A stretch of DNA of 64,000 nt from Salinibacterium sp. M195 (GTDB taxonomy: Bacteria > Actinomycetota > Actinomycetes > Actinomycetales > Microbacteriaceae), in the NCBI RefSeq assembly GCF_019443965.1, contig NZ_CP040814.1, forward strand, positions 248,001 through 312,000, given 5' to 3'. The translations under genes and the position numbers were made by a program. The notes beneath the pieces were generated by a model. The model was not told where the DNA came from and did not search any database. It was given only the letters and a program-made list of their open reading frames with translations. Shown here piece by piece: positions 16,373 to 25,178 of this stretch (positions are counted from its first letter, which is position 1; every line of letters begins with the position of its first letter).

Positions 16373-16396
16373 AGTTTCAGCCACGAAAGGTGCCCC

Positions 16397-17728
16397 ATGA
16401 ACTCCGCGCCCGCATCCCCCCAGCACAGCAACTCCGACACCGTCGCGCTCGACCGCGCCCACGTCTTTCATTCCTGGTCAGCCCAGGGCGCACTCAAGCC
16501 GATGGTGCTCGAAGGTGGCCTCGGCAGCATGGTCTGGGACGACGAAGGTAACGAATACCTCGACTTTTCCAGTCAGCTCGTCAACATCAATATTGGGCAC
16601 CAGCATCCCGCAGTGATCGCCGGCATCAAGGCACAGGCCGACCTCATGGCGACCGTGGCCCCCGCCCACGCCATCAACATCCGCGGTGAAGCAGCCCGCA
16701 AGATCACCGATCACGCGCCCGATGGCATGAACAAGGTCTTCTTCACCAATGGTGGAGCGGATGCCAACGAAAACGCTATGCGCATGGCTCGCCTGCACAC
16801 CGGCCGCGACAAGATCATCTCGCGCTACCGCTCGTACCACGGCAACACCGGATCGGCCGTTGTCGCCACCGGTGACTCGCGTCGCATCCCCAACGAATAT
16901 GCCCGCGGCCACCTGCACGTCTTCGGGCCCTATGAGTACCGCTCCGAGTTCTGGGCCGACTCCCCCGAGCAAGAATCAGAACGCGCCCTGCACCACCTCG
17001 AACGCACCATTCAGGCCGAGGGCTCCGAATCGATCGCGGCAATCTTGCTCGAGACAATTCCCGGCACCGCTGGCGTACTGATGCCGCCACCCGGCTACCT
17101 GGCCGGCGTGCGCGCCCTTGCCGACAAGTACGGCATCCTCGTCATTCTGGATGAAGTTATGTGTGGTTTCGGTCGCACCGGCAACTGGTTCGCGTTTGAT
17201 GCTTTCGACATCAAGCCCGACCTCATCAGCTTCGCCAAGGGAGTCAACTCCGGCTATGTTCCCGTCGGTGGCGTGATCATCTCGGACGAGATCGCCGCGA
17301 CCTTCGACGAGCGCGTCTTTCCCGGTGGGCTCACCTACTCTGGCCACCCGCTCGCCGCAGCATCCATCGTTGCCTCCATCACCGCGATGGAAGACGAAGG
17401 CATCATCGAGAATGCCGCCAGGATCGGTCGCGACCACATCGCGCCCGGCCTTGCCGCTCTCGCCGCCAAGCATGACTGCATCGGCGAGGTACGAGGAAGC
17501 GGTGTGTTCTGGGCGATGGAACTCGTCGCCGACCGTAACACCCGCGAGCCACTCAGCGCGGCCGATATGGGCAAGATCAAGGGCGCGCTCGTGAAGCGTG
17601 GGCTACTGCCGTTCATCGCCGACAACCGCATCCACGTTGTGCCGCCGGCCGTTGTCACGCCAGACGAGATCGCACGCGCCATGGCGATCTACGACGAAGC
17701 TCTCAGCGAGCTCGAGAAAAACATTTAG
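16397..17728 (+). CDS. Class III aminotransferase (taurine/beta-alanine:pyruvate type)
   Basis: 443 residues from ATG 16397 with GAAAGG six bases upstream. PLP-binding features are FFTNGGADANENAMRMAR (115-132), SRYRSYHGNTG (142-152), Asp252 in ILDEVMCGFGRTG and the Schiff-base Lys281 in FAKGVNSGYVPVGG. HVFHSWSAQG and the YRSEFWADSPEQ insertion resemble taurine-pyruvate aminotransferases, but omega-amino acid:pyruvate activities overlap and the substrate is not fixed. It is divergent from a PucR regulator and followed by a strong terminator. Confidence 0.85.
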   Translation: MNSAPASPQHSNSDTVALDRAHVFHSWSAQGALKPMVLEGGLGSMVWDDEGNEYLDFSSQLVNINIGHQHPAVIAGIKAQADLMATVAPAHAINIRGEAARKITDHAPDGMNKVFFTNGGADANENAMRMARLHTGRDKIISRYRSYHGNTGSAVVATGDSRRIPNEYARGHLHVFGPYEYRSEFWADSPEQESERALHHLERTIQAEGSESIAAILLETIPGTAGVLMPPPGYLAGVRALADKYGILVILDEVMCGFGRTGNWFAFDAFDIKPDLISFAKGVNSGYVPVGGVIISDEIAATFDERVFPGGLTYSGHPLAAASIVASITAMEDEGIIENAARIGRDHIAPGLAALAAKHDCIGEVRGSGVFWAMELVADRNTREPLSAADMGKIKGALVKRGLLPFIADNRIHVVPPAVVTPDEIARAMAIYDEALSELEKNI

Positions 17729-17742
17729 CGCTGAACGCCGAT

Positions 17743-17777
17743 GGGGTGCGTCTGAGCCACAAGCTCAGCCGCACCCC
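17743..17777 (+). terminator. Terminator after the aminotransferase
   Basis: GGGGTGCG-t-CTGAGC (17743-17757) pairs with GCTCAG-c-CGCACCCC (17763-17777) around CACAA, followed by TTCGTTATT. It lies between convergent genes and may serve both. Confidence 0.8.
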
Positions 17778-17816
17778 TTCGTTATTCGCTCTGCACCGGG
17801 AGAGGCAAGAGGCGCA

Positions 17817-18881
17817 CTAGTTAAGCCGCTCTCCCGAGGTGTGATCGAAGAAATGGCAGAGGTTTCTCCTTACCGACAGGGTTACGCGCGAACCTTCGCT
17901 AAACGTCGAAAGCTGACTGGCTTCGACAACGCATGTGAGCACCCGCTCGTGGCTGCGCAGCGTCACTATTGCTCTCGGGCCGAGAAGCTCAATGAGGGCT
18001 ATTGTCGCCGCGTTCGTCTCTGCTTCTGATGCGGCGGCGATAAGCAAATCGTCGGGCCTGATCCCCAACGTAAGTCGACCAGCGTTGTGCGAATCACCGG
18101 TCTCGAGGCGAAGGCCTTCCTCCGAAGTAAAGACTCCACGCTCTATACGCCCATTAATGAGGTTCATTTTGGGGCTGCCGACAAACTCAGCGACGAACGT
18201 AGACGCCGGTCGAGCATAAACCTCGCGAGGCGTACCCTGTTGCGCTATCTGTCCATCCCTCATCACAATAATTCGATCAGAAAGGGTCATTGCCTCTTCT
18301 TGATCATGCGTTACGTACAACGAAGTGATGCCAAGTCGGCGCTGAATCTGGAGGAGCTCCGTCCGGGTTTCGACTCGGAGCTTCGCGTCGAGATTGCTCA
18401 GAGGCTCGTCAAACAAGAAAACAGATGGTTCGCGAATAATCGCACGACCGATTGCGACCCGTTGCTGCTGCCCTCCGCTCAGATCCTTCGGCTTACGCGC
18501 GGCAAGATGAGACAGACCTAATGACTCAGCAACCTCGTCAGCGCGCTTTAGCGCTGTAGCTCGTGGAGTCTTCGTCGCCCGAAGAGGAAACGCGATGTTC
18601 TCGCGAACCGAAAGATGAGGATAAAGAGCATAGTTCTGAAATACCATCGCAATGTCGCGATCCTTGGGCTCCAGATTGGTGACCACGCGGTCACCAATCC
18701 TGATCTCACCAGAGGTAATGGATTCAAGACCTGCGAGCATCCTCAATGAGGTCGACTTTCCGCAGCCCGAGGGCCCAACCATTACTGTGAACGACCCGTC
18801 GGGCAACTCAAGATTGAGATCAGAGACGATCCGATTTGAGCCATACATTTTGTTGACATTAGTGAACGTTACGTTTGCCAT
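17817..18881 (-). CDS. Sugar ABC transporter ATPase (MsmK/UgpC type)
   Basis: 354 residues. Walker A GPSGCGKST at 36-44, signature LSGGQQQRVAIGRA, Walker B LFDEPLSNLDAKLR, and a C-terminal TOBE-type regulatory domain with GIRPDDL. This subfamily energises CUT1 carbohydrate importers. It is the last gene of the operon that starts with the DeoR regulator near 25.0 kb, 14 bases after the MalG-type permease. A dedicated ATPase inside the operon contrasts with the shared MsmK arrangement of some actinobacteria. Confidence 0.9.
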   Translation of the reverse strand: MANVTFTNVNKMYGSNRIVSDLNLELPDGSFTVMVGPSGCGKSTSLRMLAGLESITSGEIRIGDRVVTNLEPKDRDIAMVFQNYALYPHLSVRENIAFPLRATKTPRATALKRADEVAESLGLSHLAARKPKDLSGGQQQRVAIGRAIIREPSVFLFDEPLSNLDAKLRVETRTELLQIQRRLGITSLYVTHDQEEAMTLSDRIIVMRDGQIAQQGTPREVYARPASTFVAEFVGSPKMNLINGRIERGVFTSEEGLRLETGDSHNAGRLTLGIRPDDLLIAAASEAETNAATIALIELLGPRAIVTLRSHERVLTCVVEASQLSTFSEGSRVTLSVRRNLCHFFDHTSGERLN

Positions 18882-18895
18882 ATTCTTTCCAGATC

Positions 18896-19711
18896 CTAAG
18901 ACTTGACGGCTCCACCGCTGATGCCCTGAACGAGCTTGCGTTGGATGAAGAAACTAGCGATAACAACAGGGACGACCGCGATGAGAATTGCGGCACTCAT
19001 CGCCCCTAGCTGCACGCCCCGGAATGTGTTGAATCCAGAAATTGCGACTGGGAGAATCGCGGCATTTCCTGGGGCCAAGATCAAGCCGTAGAACATGTCG
19101 TTCCACGACAATGTGAACCCAAAGATCGCCGCAGCGCCGATACCAGGTAACACCTGAGGAACAACAACCAGGATGAAAGCGCGAAAACGGCTGAACCCGT
19201 CAACCCGAGCCTGTTCCTCCAGCGAACGCGGAACCGCGTCGAAAAATCCGATGAGAAACCACGTGACCACTGGAAGGACGAAGCTGAGGTGCGCGAAAAT
19301 TACCGGGATAAGCGTGTCGTTGATTCGGAGCGCATAAGCCATCGTGAGGAATGGGAACACGAGCACCGCTGGCGGAAGCACTTGAGCGGCGAGAATTCCA
19401 AACCGAGTTGCGGCACCTCCCGCTTTGTATTTCGCAATGACATACGCACCCATTCCACCGATCACAATGCTGATGCTCACCGTGATGAGACCGACGATCA
19501 AACTTCGATAGGCAGCATCCAGAATCCCAGAGGAAATGACACTCTTCCAGCTCTCAAGATTCGGCGAGAAAAAGATCAGACCGGGCTCATTCAACTCTTG
19601 CGGTGTTTTGAAGCTCGCTAGCGTGATCCACGCGAGCGGAACGAAGACGAAGATCGCCGCAAGCCATAAAAGCGCAACCCGAAGGATGGGAAGTATCTTG
19701 ATGTTCCTCAC
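18896..19711 (-). CDS. Sugar ABC transporter permease, MalG type
   Basis: 271 residues with six predicted membrane spans. The cytoplasmic coupling motif is EQARVDGFSRFRAFILVVVP, the EAA loop with the substitution EQA. The GTG start overlaps the stop of the MalF-type permease by four bases, so the two are coupled. It forms the channel with that permease in a CUT1 importer. The substrate is unknown, but the operon context suggests a polyol or keto-sugar. Confidence 0.9.
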   Translation of the reverse strand: MRNIKILPILRVALLWLAAIFVFVPLAWITLASFKTPQELNEPGLIFFSPNLESWKSVISSGILDAAYRSLIVGLITVSISIVIGGMGAYVIAKYKAGGAATRFGILAAQVLPPAVLVFPFLTMAYALRINDTLIPVIFAHLSFVLPVVTWFLIGFFDAVPRSLEEQARVDGFSRFRAFILVVVPQVLPGIGAAAIFGFTLSWNDMFYGLILAPGNAAILPVAISGFNTFRGVQLGAMSAAILIAVVPVVIASFFIQRKLVQGISGGAVKS

Positions 19712-20592
19712 GATGCTCGACCTTTCTCTACCCGACGAAACGTCAGAATTATCAATGTGAGGACCACTACGAGCACGACAAACGCCATCGAGGACGCTTC
19801 TCCCAGCCGAAAGAACTGGATACCAGTCTGATACGTGAAGTATTGAATCGTCTGCGTCTCGGTACCGGGCCCACCTCGAGTCGTCGCGAACACGTATTCG
19901 AAGACTTTCAAGGCGTCAAGCGCTCGCAAGAGAACCGCAATGACGAGGACCGGCGCCAACATTGGAAGTGTTATGCGCCTGAAGACATACCATGCAGAAC
20001 CGCCATCCACTCGAGCGGCTTCCAGCGGTTGCTTGGGAATTGATTCGAGGCCTGCGAGCAAGAGAAGCACCATGAACGGCGTCCACTGCCAGGCATCAAT
20101 CGCTGCCAACGTCATGAGAGCACGGCCTGGACCGAAGAAGTCATAATCGATCCCTACGCTCCGCAGCATCGCAGGAATGGCACCGATCTGATCGTTCAGC
20201 AAGAACCTAAATGTGAGGCCAACAGCGATCGGAGTAATGAACATCGGTGCCAAGAGCATTGAACGAGTGAGGTCTTTCGCCCACTTTTGTTTTTGGAGAG
20301 CAAGGGCGATCGCTAGCCCCAGCACTAGTTCAACCCCTACAGCCATAACTACATAGAGTGCTGTAGTTCCGAAGGCTTCCCAGAAATCCGAGTTGACCAG
20401 TGTCGAGACAAAGTTATCGATACCGACAAAGGCAGGTGCCCCGCGATCAGTCAGTTTGTAATCGGTGACGCTGAGGTATAGCGCGTAGGCGAGGGGGAAT
20501 CCAACAATCAGAACAAGGAGCGCGACTAAGGGAGCCAGCATTCCATGTTTGAAGGCAAGGACCCTCTTCACTCCAAATTGTTGGATTCCCAT
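19708..20592 (-). CDS. Sugar ABC transporter permease, MalF type
   Basis: About 294 residues from ATG 20592 (a GTG immediately before is possible). Six membrane spans and the EAA loop EAARVDGGSAWYVFRRITLP are present. It starts seven bases after the stop of the solute-binding lipoprotein gene and overlaps the MalG-type gene by four bases. Confidence 0.9.
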   Translation of the reverse strand: MGIQQFGVKRVLAFKHGMLAPLVALLVLIVGFPLAYALYLSVTDYKLTDRGAPAFVGIDNFVSTLVNSDFWEAFGTTALYVVMAVGVELVLGLAIALALQKQKWAKDLTRSMLLAPMFITPIAVGLTFRFLLNDQIGAIPAMLRSVGIDYDFFGPGRALMTLAAIDAWQWTPFMVLLLLAGLESIPKQPLEAARVDGGSAWYVFRRITLPMLAPVLVIAVLLRALDALKVFEYVFATTRGGPGTETQTIQYFTYQTGIQFFRLGEASSMAFVVLVVVLTLIILTFRRVEKGRAS

Positions 20593-20598
20593 CACGCT

Positions 20599-21909
20599 CT
20601 ATCCCTGGATCTTTACGACAGCCGCTTGCGCCGCAGCAAGTGCGTCGTCCACGGACTTAGTCCCGGCCACAGCTTCGTTGAGCTCAGTTCCCACCGCCTG
20701 GATCATTTCTTCACCGTTTGCTCCTGCGCTCAATGGCGCAGCGTCTGAAAGGATCTGCTTGACCGCGTCATAGTAGTCGGACCCAAACCCGTCGGTGAGC
20801 ACTCCGGGATCTTCTAGAGTGCTGGAGCGAATCGCAGCGCCACCACTAATGACGCGGTCGATATCGACGTCCTGCGACGTAACCCACGAGGTAAAAGCCC
20901 ACGCGGCGTCTGAGGCTGCCGAGTTCGATGGGATTGCCCACGACCACGAGCCGAGAACTTGCTTTCCACCTGGCATGGGAGCGAGCTTAAACTTTCCAGC
21001 GAGCGAACCAGCGGCTCCCTCTGGGTCGTTGAGAGCGGGAAGGTTCCAGTTGTAACTGATCATCGATGCTGACTGGCCGCTAGAGACAGAGCGGAATGCT
21101 TCGTCAAATGCCCAGCTCAAGCTATTCGAGGGTGCAGAGTTCGAATAGACATCGATGTAGGCCTCCAGAGCGGCCTTCGCCTCCGGGGTATCGAGCGTTG
21201 GGTTTCCCTCTTCATCGTAAATCGATCCGCCGGCTGCAAATAGCCAATTCGCCCATTCCTCGAATATCTTGTATCCACGTTGAGGCTGCATTGCAATCCC
21301 AGATTTGTCGTCAGACGTCAACGCCTGTGACGTGCTCACGAGTTCGTCGAGAGTTGTTGGAACGGAAAGGGAGGCAGCAGCTAGGTCGTCAGAATTGTAT
21401 AGATAACCCAGCGCGTAATTATAAAACGGAACACCGTAGGTGGTTCCATCAACCTTCGTGATGTCGACAAGAGGCGTGAAAAAGTCGTCGGCGTTGTAAT
21501 CAGTAGTGGAGGCGATTCGCTCGTCAAGCGGCTCCAAGAATCCTGCGTCAGCGAAGTCGACCATCCAAGGGTTGTCGACCACGATTAGATCGTAGGTGGG
21601 GTCCGGCGCTTGGAAGGACGAGACCAACTTGTCGCGCATCTGGTCGAAGGTGAGTGACTCGATATCGACAGTGATGTCGGGATACTCAGCGTTAAAGTCG
21701 TCAACGAGGTCCATGACGATGTCAGTGTCTGGCACGTTCTCCATCAGGATGCGAACGGTACCTTGGGTGCCTTTGGGAATATCACCGAGTCCTGATGACT
21801 CGGGGCTGGCCGGCCCGCCGGTGCCAGCGCACGAAGCCGTCATGAGCGAAAGACCGCACATCACTGCTATCGTCGCGACTAATTTCGGGGTTTTTCTGCT
21901 GTGCAACAT
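20599..21909 (-). CDS. Extracellular solute-binding lipoprotein of the sugar ABC transporter
   Basis: 436 residues. Signal peptide and lipobox MTASC give a lipid-anchored Cys at about 27. The body is a CUT1-type (family 1) binding protein with WAFDEAFRSVSSGQSASM and WSWAIPSNSAASDAAWAF, segments typical of this class. AGGAGA precedes the ATG. It delivers the substrate to the two downstream permeases. The ligand cannot be read from sequence. Confidence 0.9.
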   Translation of the reverse strand: MLHSRKTPKLVATIAVMCGLSLMTASCAGTGGPASPESSGLGDIPKGTQGTVRILMENVPDTDIVMDLVDDFNAEYPDITVDIESLTFDQMRDKLVSSFQAPDPTYDLIVVDNPWMVDFADAGFLEPLDERIASTTDYNADDFFTPLVDITKVDGTTYGVPFYNYALGYLYNSDDLAAASLSVPTTLDELVSTSQALTSDDKSGIAMQPQRGYKIFEEWANWLFAAGGSIYDEEGNPTLDTPEAKAALEAYIDVYSNSAPSNSLSWAFDEAFRSVSSGQSASMISYNWNLPALNDPEGAAGSLAGKFKLAPMPGGKQVLGSWSWAIPSNSAASDAAWAFTSWVTSQDVDIDRVISGGAAIRSSTLEDPGVLTDGFGSDYYDAVKQILSDAAPLSAGANGEEMIQAVGTELNEAVAGTKSVDDALAAAQAAVVKIQG

Positions 21910-21972
21910 TTGCTTCTCCTATTATTTCAAAGGGACGTGCTGAACATTGAGATTGTGGAAGCTTCTGGAAGG

Positions 21973-22752
21973 TCAGTCCATGTAGGCACCGCCATTGATA
22001 GCGAGCGCTTCACCGGTCATGAACGCTGCATCGTCGCTGAGCAAAAACGCCACGACCTTGGCTACATCCTCTGGTTCTTCAAGACGCGCAAGTGGCGTGT
22101 CATCTACCCACATCGCTCGCACCGCTTCGGGTGAAGTCCCTCGAAGCTCTGCTTCCCACGAAAGTTCGCGAGCCTGCATCGGCGTCGCGACGTAGCCGGG
22201 GCACACAGAGTTCACTCGGATTCCGTGTTCTGCTAGTTCGAATGCCATCGCCTGTGTGAGCCCGATGACTCCAAACTTCGAAGCGACGTAATCCGAGAGA
22301 TAGGGAACCTTGCCTTGCTTCCCAGCCATCGAGGCGGTGTTGACGATCGTGCCAGCCACGCCTGTACGCGCCATCGCGCGGGCGGCAGCCTGCCCGCACA
22401 CAAAAACTCCCTTGAGATTAATAGCGAGAGTCTTGTCGAACTGCTCTACGGAGACTTCTAGGAACTTTTGCATAAACGAAATTCCAGCGTTGCTTACCCA
22501 TGCGTCCAAGCCCAGCCGATCAGCAATGCTGTCAGCGACAGTCGCAGCGGCTATTGGGTCAGTCACATCGAGCTCAGCGGATTCGTGACGCTGATTGTGA
22601 GCGACAGCAAGCGTGCCAACGGTGGCCGCCGCTGCCTCGACGTTGATATCAGATACGACAACTTGCCATCCTCGCTCGGCAAGAACCTGAGCGATGGTTC
22701 GCCCAATTCCCGAACCCGCTCCGGTGACTACTACGGTCTTAGTGTTGCTCAT
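21973..22752 (-). CDS. SDR oxidoreductase, polyol dehydrogenase-like
   Basis: 259 residues from ATG 22752, with AGGAGA upstream and a four-base ATGA overlap with the kinase stop. TGAGSGIG is at 10-17, then SNAG, the catalytic Ser in NTASMAG, and Tyr/Lys in YVASK. The C-terminus is GGAYMD. It resembles sorbitol/threitol-type dehydrogenases. With an FGGY kinase and ABC importer in one operon, it most likely oxidises an imported polyol to a ketose, which the kinase then phosphorylates. Confidence 0.85.
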   Translation of the reverse strand: MSNTKTVVVTGAGSGIGRTIAQVLAERGWQVVVSDINVEAAAATVGTLAVAHNQRHESAELDVTDPIAAATVADSIADRLGLDAWVSNAGISFMQKFLEVSVEQFDKTLAINLKGVFVCGQAAARAMARTGVAGTIVNTASMAGKQGKVPYLSDYVASKFGVIGLTQAMAFELAEHGIRVNSVCPGYVATPMQARELSWEAELRGTSPEAVRAMWVDDTPLARLEEPEDVAKVVAFLLSDDAAFMTGEALAINGGAYMD

Positions 22753-24233
22753 GCTCGTGTTCTCCTTGCGATGGATTGCGAAATGGGGGCTATTGCGAGG
22801 CCGAGTTCTCGCCACTCGTGGTAAGCCTCGTCGTATCGCTTGATGTGCTCCTGATCTGGTACGACCGGCTCGCCACTGATGATGAATTTCGAGGTGCTAC
22901 TCCAGCCATCGAGCGCTCCTACGCCGACCGCCGCGATGAGGGCGGCTCCGAGCGACGCGCCAGGATGGTCAACAATGGGAAACATCTCAACACCTAAAAC
23001 CTCAGAATGGATCTGTTTCCAGAGCGTGGATTTACTTCCGCCGTTTGTGATGGACGCGCGTCCAAGAGTGAGGCCCGCTTCTTGAAAAACTTCAACGTGG
23101 TGCCTAAAGCCGAATGCGATTGCTTCGAGGACCGAGCGGTAGAGGTCAGCGCGATTGTGGCCGAGATGGAGCCCGGCAAAGGTCCCTCTCAGGTCGGGGT
23201 CATGTAGCGGACTTTTCTCGCCGAGAAAGTAGGGGAGGCAGAGAACGTCAGCGGGCGGGCGGCTTTCTGCCTCCGCGTCTAAGGTGAGCAGACTCTCACC
23301 ACCAACAATTGATTGATACCAGCGAATGAGGCTGCCACTCGTAGCCATACACCCGTTGGGAAGCCAACGACCAGGAACCGGATGCGCATCGAGATAAAGA
23401 CGGGGGTCCACAAGTGGTCGATCACTCGCAACAAGGATGTCGCCAGCACCGCCGAGCTTTACCAACCAGTCGCCTTCCGTTTCAACGCCGGCGGCGAATG
23501 CGGACAGCACGTGATCAGCGCCGCCGACGATGAGGGCAGTACCCGCTCGCAAACCAGTCGCAATTGCGGCGTGCGCGCTCAGCGTGCCGGCCTGGTCTCC
23601 GGAGCTCAAGATTGACGGAAGTATGTCTCGGTCGATATTGACGGCAGCCACTACCTGCTCTACTGGTTCACCATCCATAGTGAAGAGCCCTGATTCAAGC
23701 GCCCAATTTCGTTCCACATGCCGTTGAGCACCAAGCGCGATCAGCAGCCAGTCGTACGAGCCGACGATGCTTGCTGTTTGCGCCCAAAGCTCAGGTTCAT
23801 GCAAGCGAAGCCATTCGATCGTTGGGGCCACTGATTGCTGCGTAAGAGCAGACCCCGTGATCGCCACGAGATCTACGTCAGCGAGCTTCTTGGCCAGTCG
23901 GTCGATTTCAGAAGTTGCTCTAGCATCGTTCTGCAAAATCGCTCGGCGAAGAGGGGCACCTTGAACGTCGATTGGCACCACGGCAGGAACCATCCCTGAG
24001 GTGGATATCGCCACGATTCTTTCGGGCGCGACACCTGAAGTGAGCAGGATTTCTCGGATGGAATCTACAACATTCGAATACCACTGCTGAGTGTCTGCCT
24101 CGGCGAAGCCTGCCCGATCTGAATGCAGAGTTGCTTCACGCGATGCCTGGGCGACAATGCCATGCTCGACGTCGAACAAGACAGTCTTTGTCCCGGTAGT
24201 CCCGATGTCTATACCGATTGTGTATTTTGTCAC
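22749..24233 (-). CDS. FGGY-family carbohydrate kinase
   Basis: 494 residues. N-terminal actin-fold phosphate loop GIDIGTTGTKTVLFD (8-22), adenosine-region NGGSKSTLWKQIHSEVLG near 410 and the DHPGASLGAALIA stretch typical of xylulokinase/gluconokinase relatives. It phosphorylates a sugar or polyol with ATP in the cytoplasm. It overlaps both neighbours by four bases (DeoR before, SDR after). The exact substrate is open between pentulose, tetrulose and sugar-acid types. Confidence 0.9.
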   Translation of the reverse strand: MTKYTIGIDIGTTGTKTVLFDVEHGIVAQASREATLHSDRAGFAEADTQQWYSNVVDSIREILLTSGVAPERIVAISTSGMVPAVVPIDVQGAPLRRAILQNDARATSEIDRLAKKLADVDLVAITGSALTQQSVAPTIEWLRLHEPELWAQTASIVGSYDWLLIALGAQRHVERNWALESGLFTMDGEPVEQVVAAVNIDRDILPSILSSGDQAGTLSAHAAIATGLRAGTALIVGGADHVLSAFAAGVETEGDWLVKLGGAGDILVASDRPLVDPRLYLDAHPVPGRWLPNGCMATSGSLIRWYQSIVGGESLLTLDAEAESRPPADVLCLPYFLGEKSPLHDPDLRGTFAGLHLGHNRADLYRSVLEAIAFGFRHHVEVFQEAGLTLGRASITNGGSKSTLWKQIHSEVLGVEMFPIVDHPGASLGAALIAAVGVGALDGWSSTSKFIISGEPVVPDQEHIKRYDEAYHEWRELGLAIAPISQSIARRTRA

Positions 24234-25027
24234 TCTTTACCCAAACTCGTAGTTGGTCCTGTGGAAACTGAGAGCACTTTGACCCCAAGATCGCGAGCAG
24301 CAACGAGCGTCGGATTGCCGAAGTCGCCATCTGTAACCAGCGTGTCAACCGCGGCGAGCGGGGCCACATTCATAAGTTGAACTCGGCCGAGTTTGTGCTC
24401 GTCGACCACGACAATCACTCGATCTGCTGCCCGCATTGCAGCCTTCTTTACGCTGCCCTCACCGCGGTGATATTCCGTGATACCGCGTGCCGCATCGACC
24501 CCTGCGACGCCCATTACGTAGACGTCACAGTTGTACTGAGCGAAAGTCTCTTCGGCATCGAGGCCGATCAAGCTAAGCTCTCCCGGCCTCAAGAGGCCTC
24601 CAGCGAGCAAGATTGTCGTGTCAGGCTCGTCGGCAAGCTCAAGTGCCACGAGCAAACTTGGAGTGACTATTGTCAGTCCAAGCTGTTTACCCTTGATCGC
24701 TCTTGCGACGGCCAAAACTGTGCTGCCGCTGTCGAGGATTACTGTCTCGTGGGGCTCGAGCAGGGCAACCACAGCTTCGGCGATATGCGTCTTGCCTTCA
24801 GCAGCGTCGGCAACTCTTGCCTCAAACGGCGGCTCAGAAGATTTCCCGATGACCGCGATCGCACCCCCAACCACACGGCGCACCACACCGGAAGCCTCCA
24901 ATGCCTCGATATCGCGGCGAATGGTCATCTCGGACACGCCAAATTCTTCAGAGAGCGTAGCGAAGTCGATCTCGCCTTGGATCTTCACGCGCTCTTCGAT
25001 TATCGCTCTGCGCTTCTTCGCTGCCAT
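24230..25027 (-). CDS. DeoR/GlpR family transcriptional regulator
   Basis: 265 residues from ATG 25027; an upstream ATG at 25054 would add nine and neither has a clear ribosome binding site. The N-terminal DeoR helix-turn-helix (FGVSEMTIRRDIEALEASG) is followed by a sugar-phosphate sensor domain with LDSGSTVLAVARAI and GVAGVDAARGITEY. It is the first gene of the seven-gene operon and probably represses it until a phosphorylated intermediate accumulates. It is also divergent from the BtpA-family gene. Confidence 0.9.
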   Translation of the reverse strand: MAAKKRRAIIEERVKIQGEIDFATLSEEFGVSEMTIRRDIEALEASGVVRRVVGGAIAVIGKSSEPPFEARVADAAEGKTHIAEAVVALLEPHETVILDSGSTVLAVARAIKGKQLGLTIVTPSLLVALELADEPDTTILLAGGLLRPGELSLIGLDAEETFAQYNCDVYVMGVAGVDAARGITEYHRGEGSVKKAAMRAADRVIVVVDEHKLGRVQLMNVAPLAAVDTLVTDGDFGNPTLVAARDLGVKVLSVSTGPTTSLGKE

Positions 25028-25052
25028 TTCTACATCAAACCACACAGGTGTC

Positions 25053-25122
25053 ATAAATTCACACTGTTTATGTTTCGATTATGTAAATTCTATCCATAGA
25101 CGGATAAACTATGTGAATATAT
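25053..25122. promoter_or_regulatory. AT-rich divergent control region with candidate DeoR operators
   Basis: ATAAATTCACA (25053-25063) and TGTGAATATAT (25112-25122) are inverted copies matching at 10 of 11 positions. TATGTAAATT at 25080-25089 resembles the same element. TATCC-N6-GGATA (25091-25106) is a further perfect inverted repeat. The stretch is markedly AT-rich and lies between the DeoR gene and the BtpA-family gene, where one regulator could control both directions. Confidence 0.5.
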
Positions 25123-25178
25123 AACAACACCGTCGTGTCCGACGAAACAACATAAGTTCTCCCTTGAAAGGCATCCAG

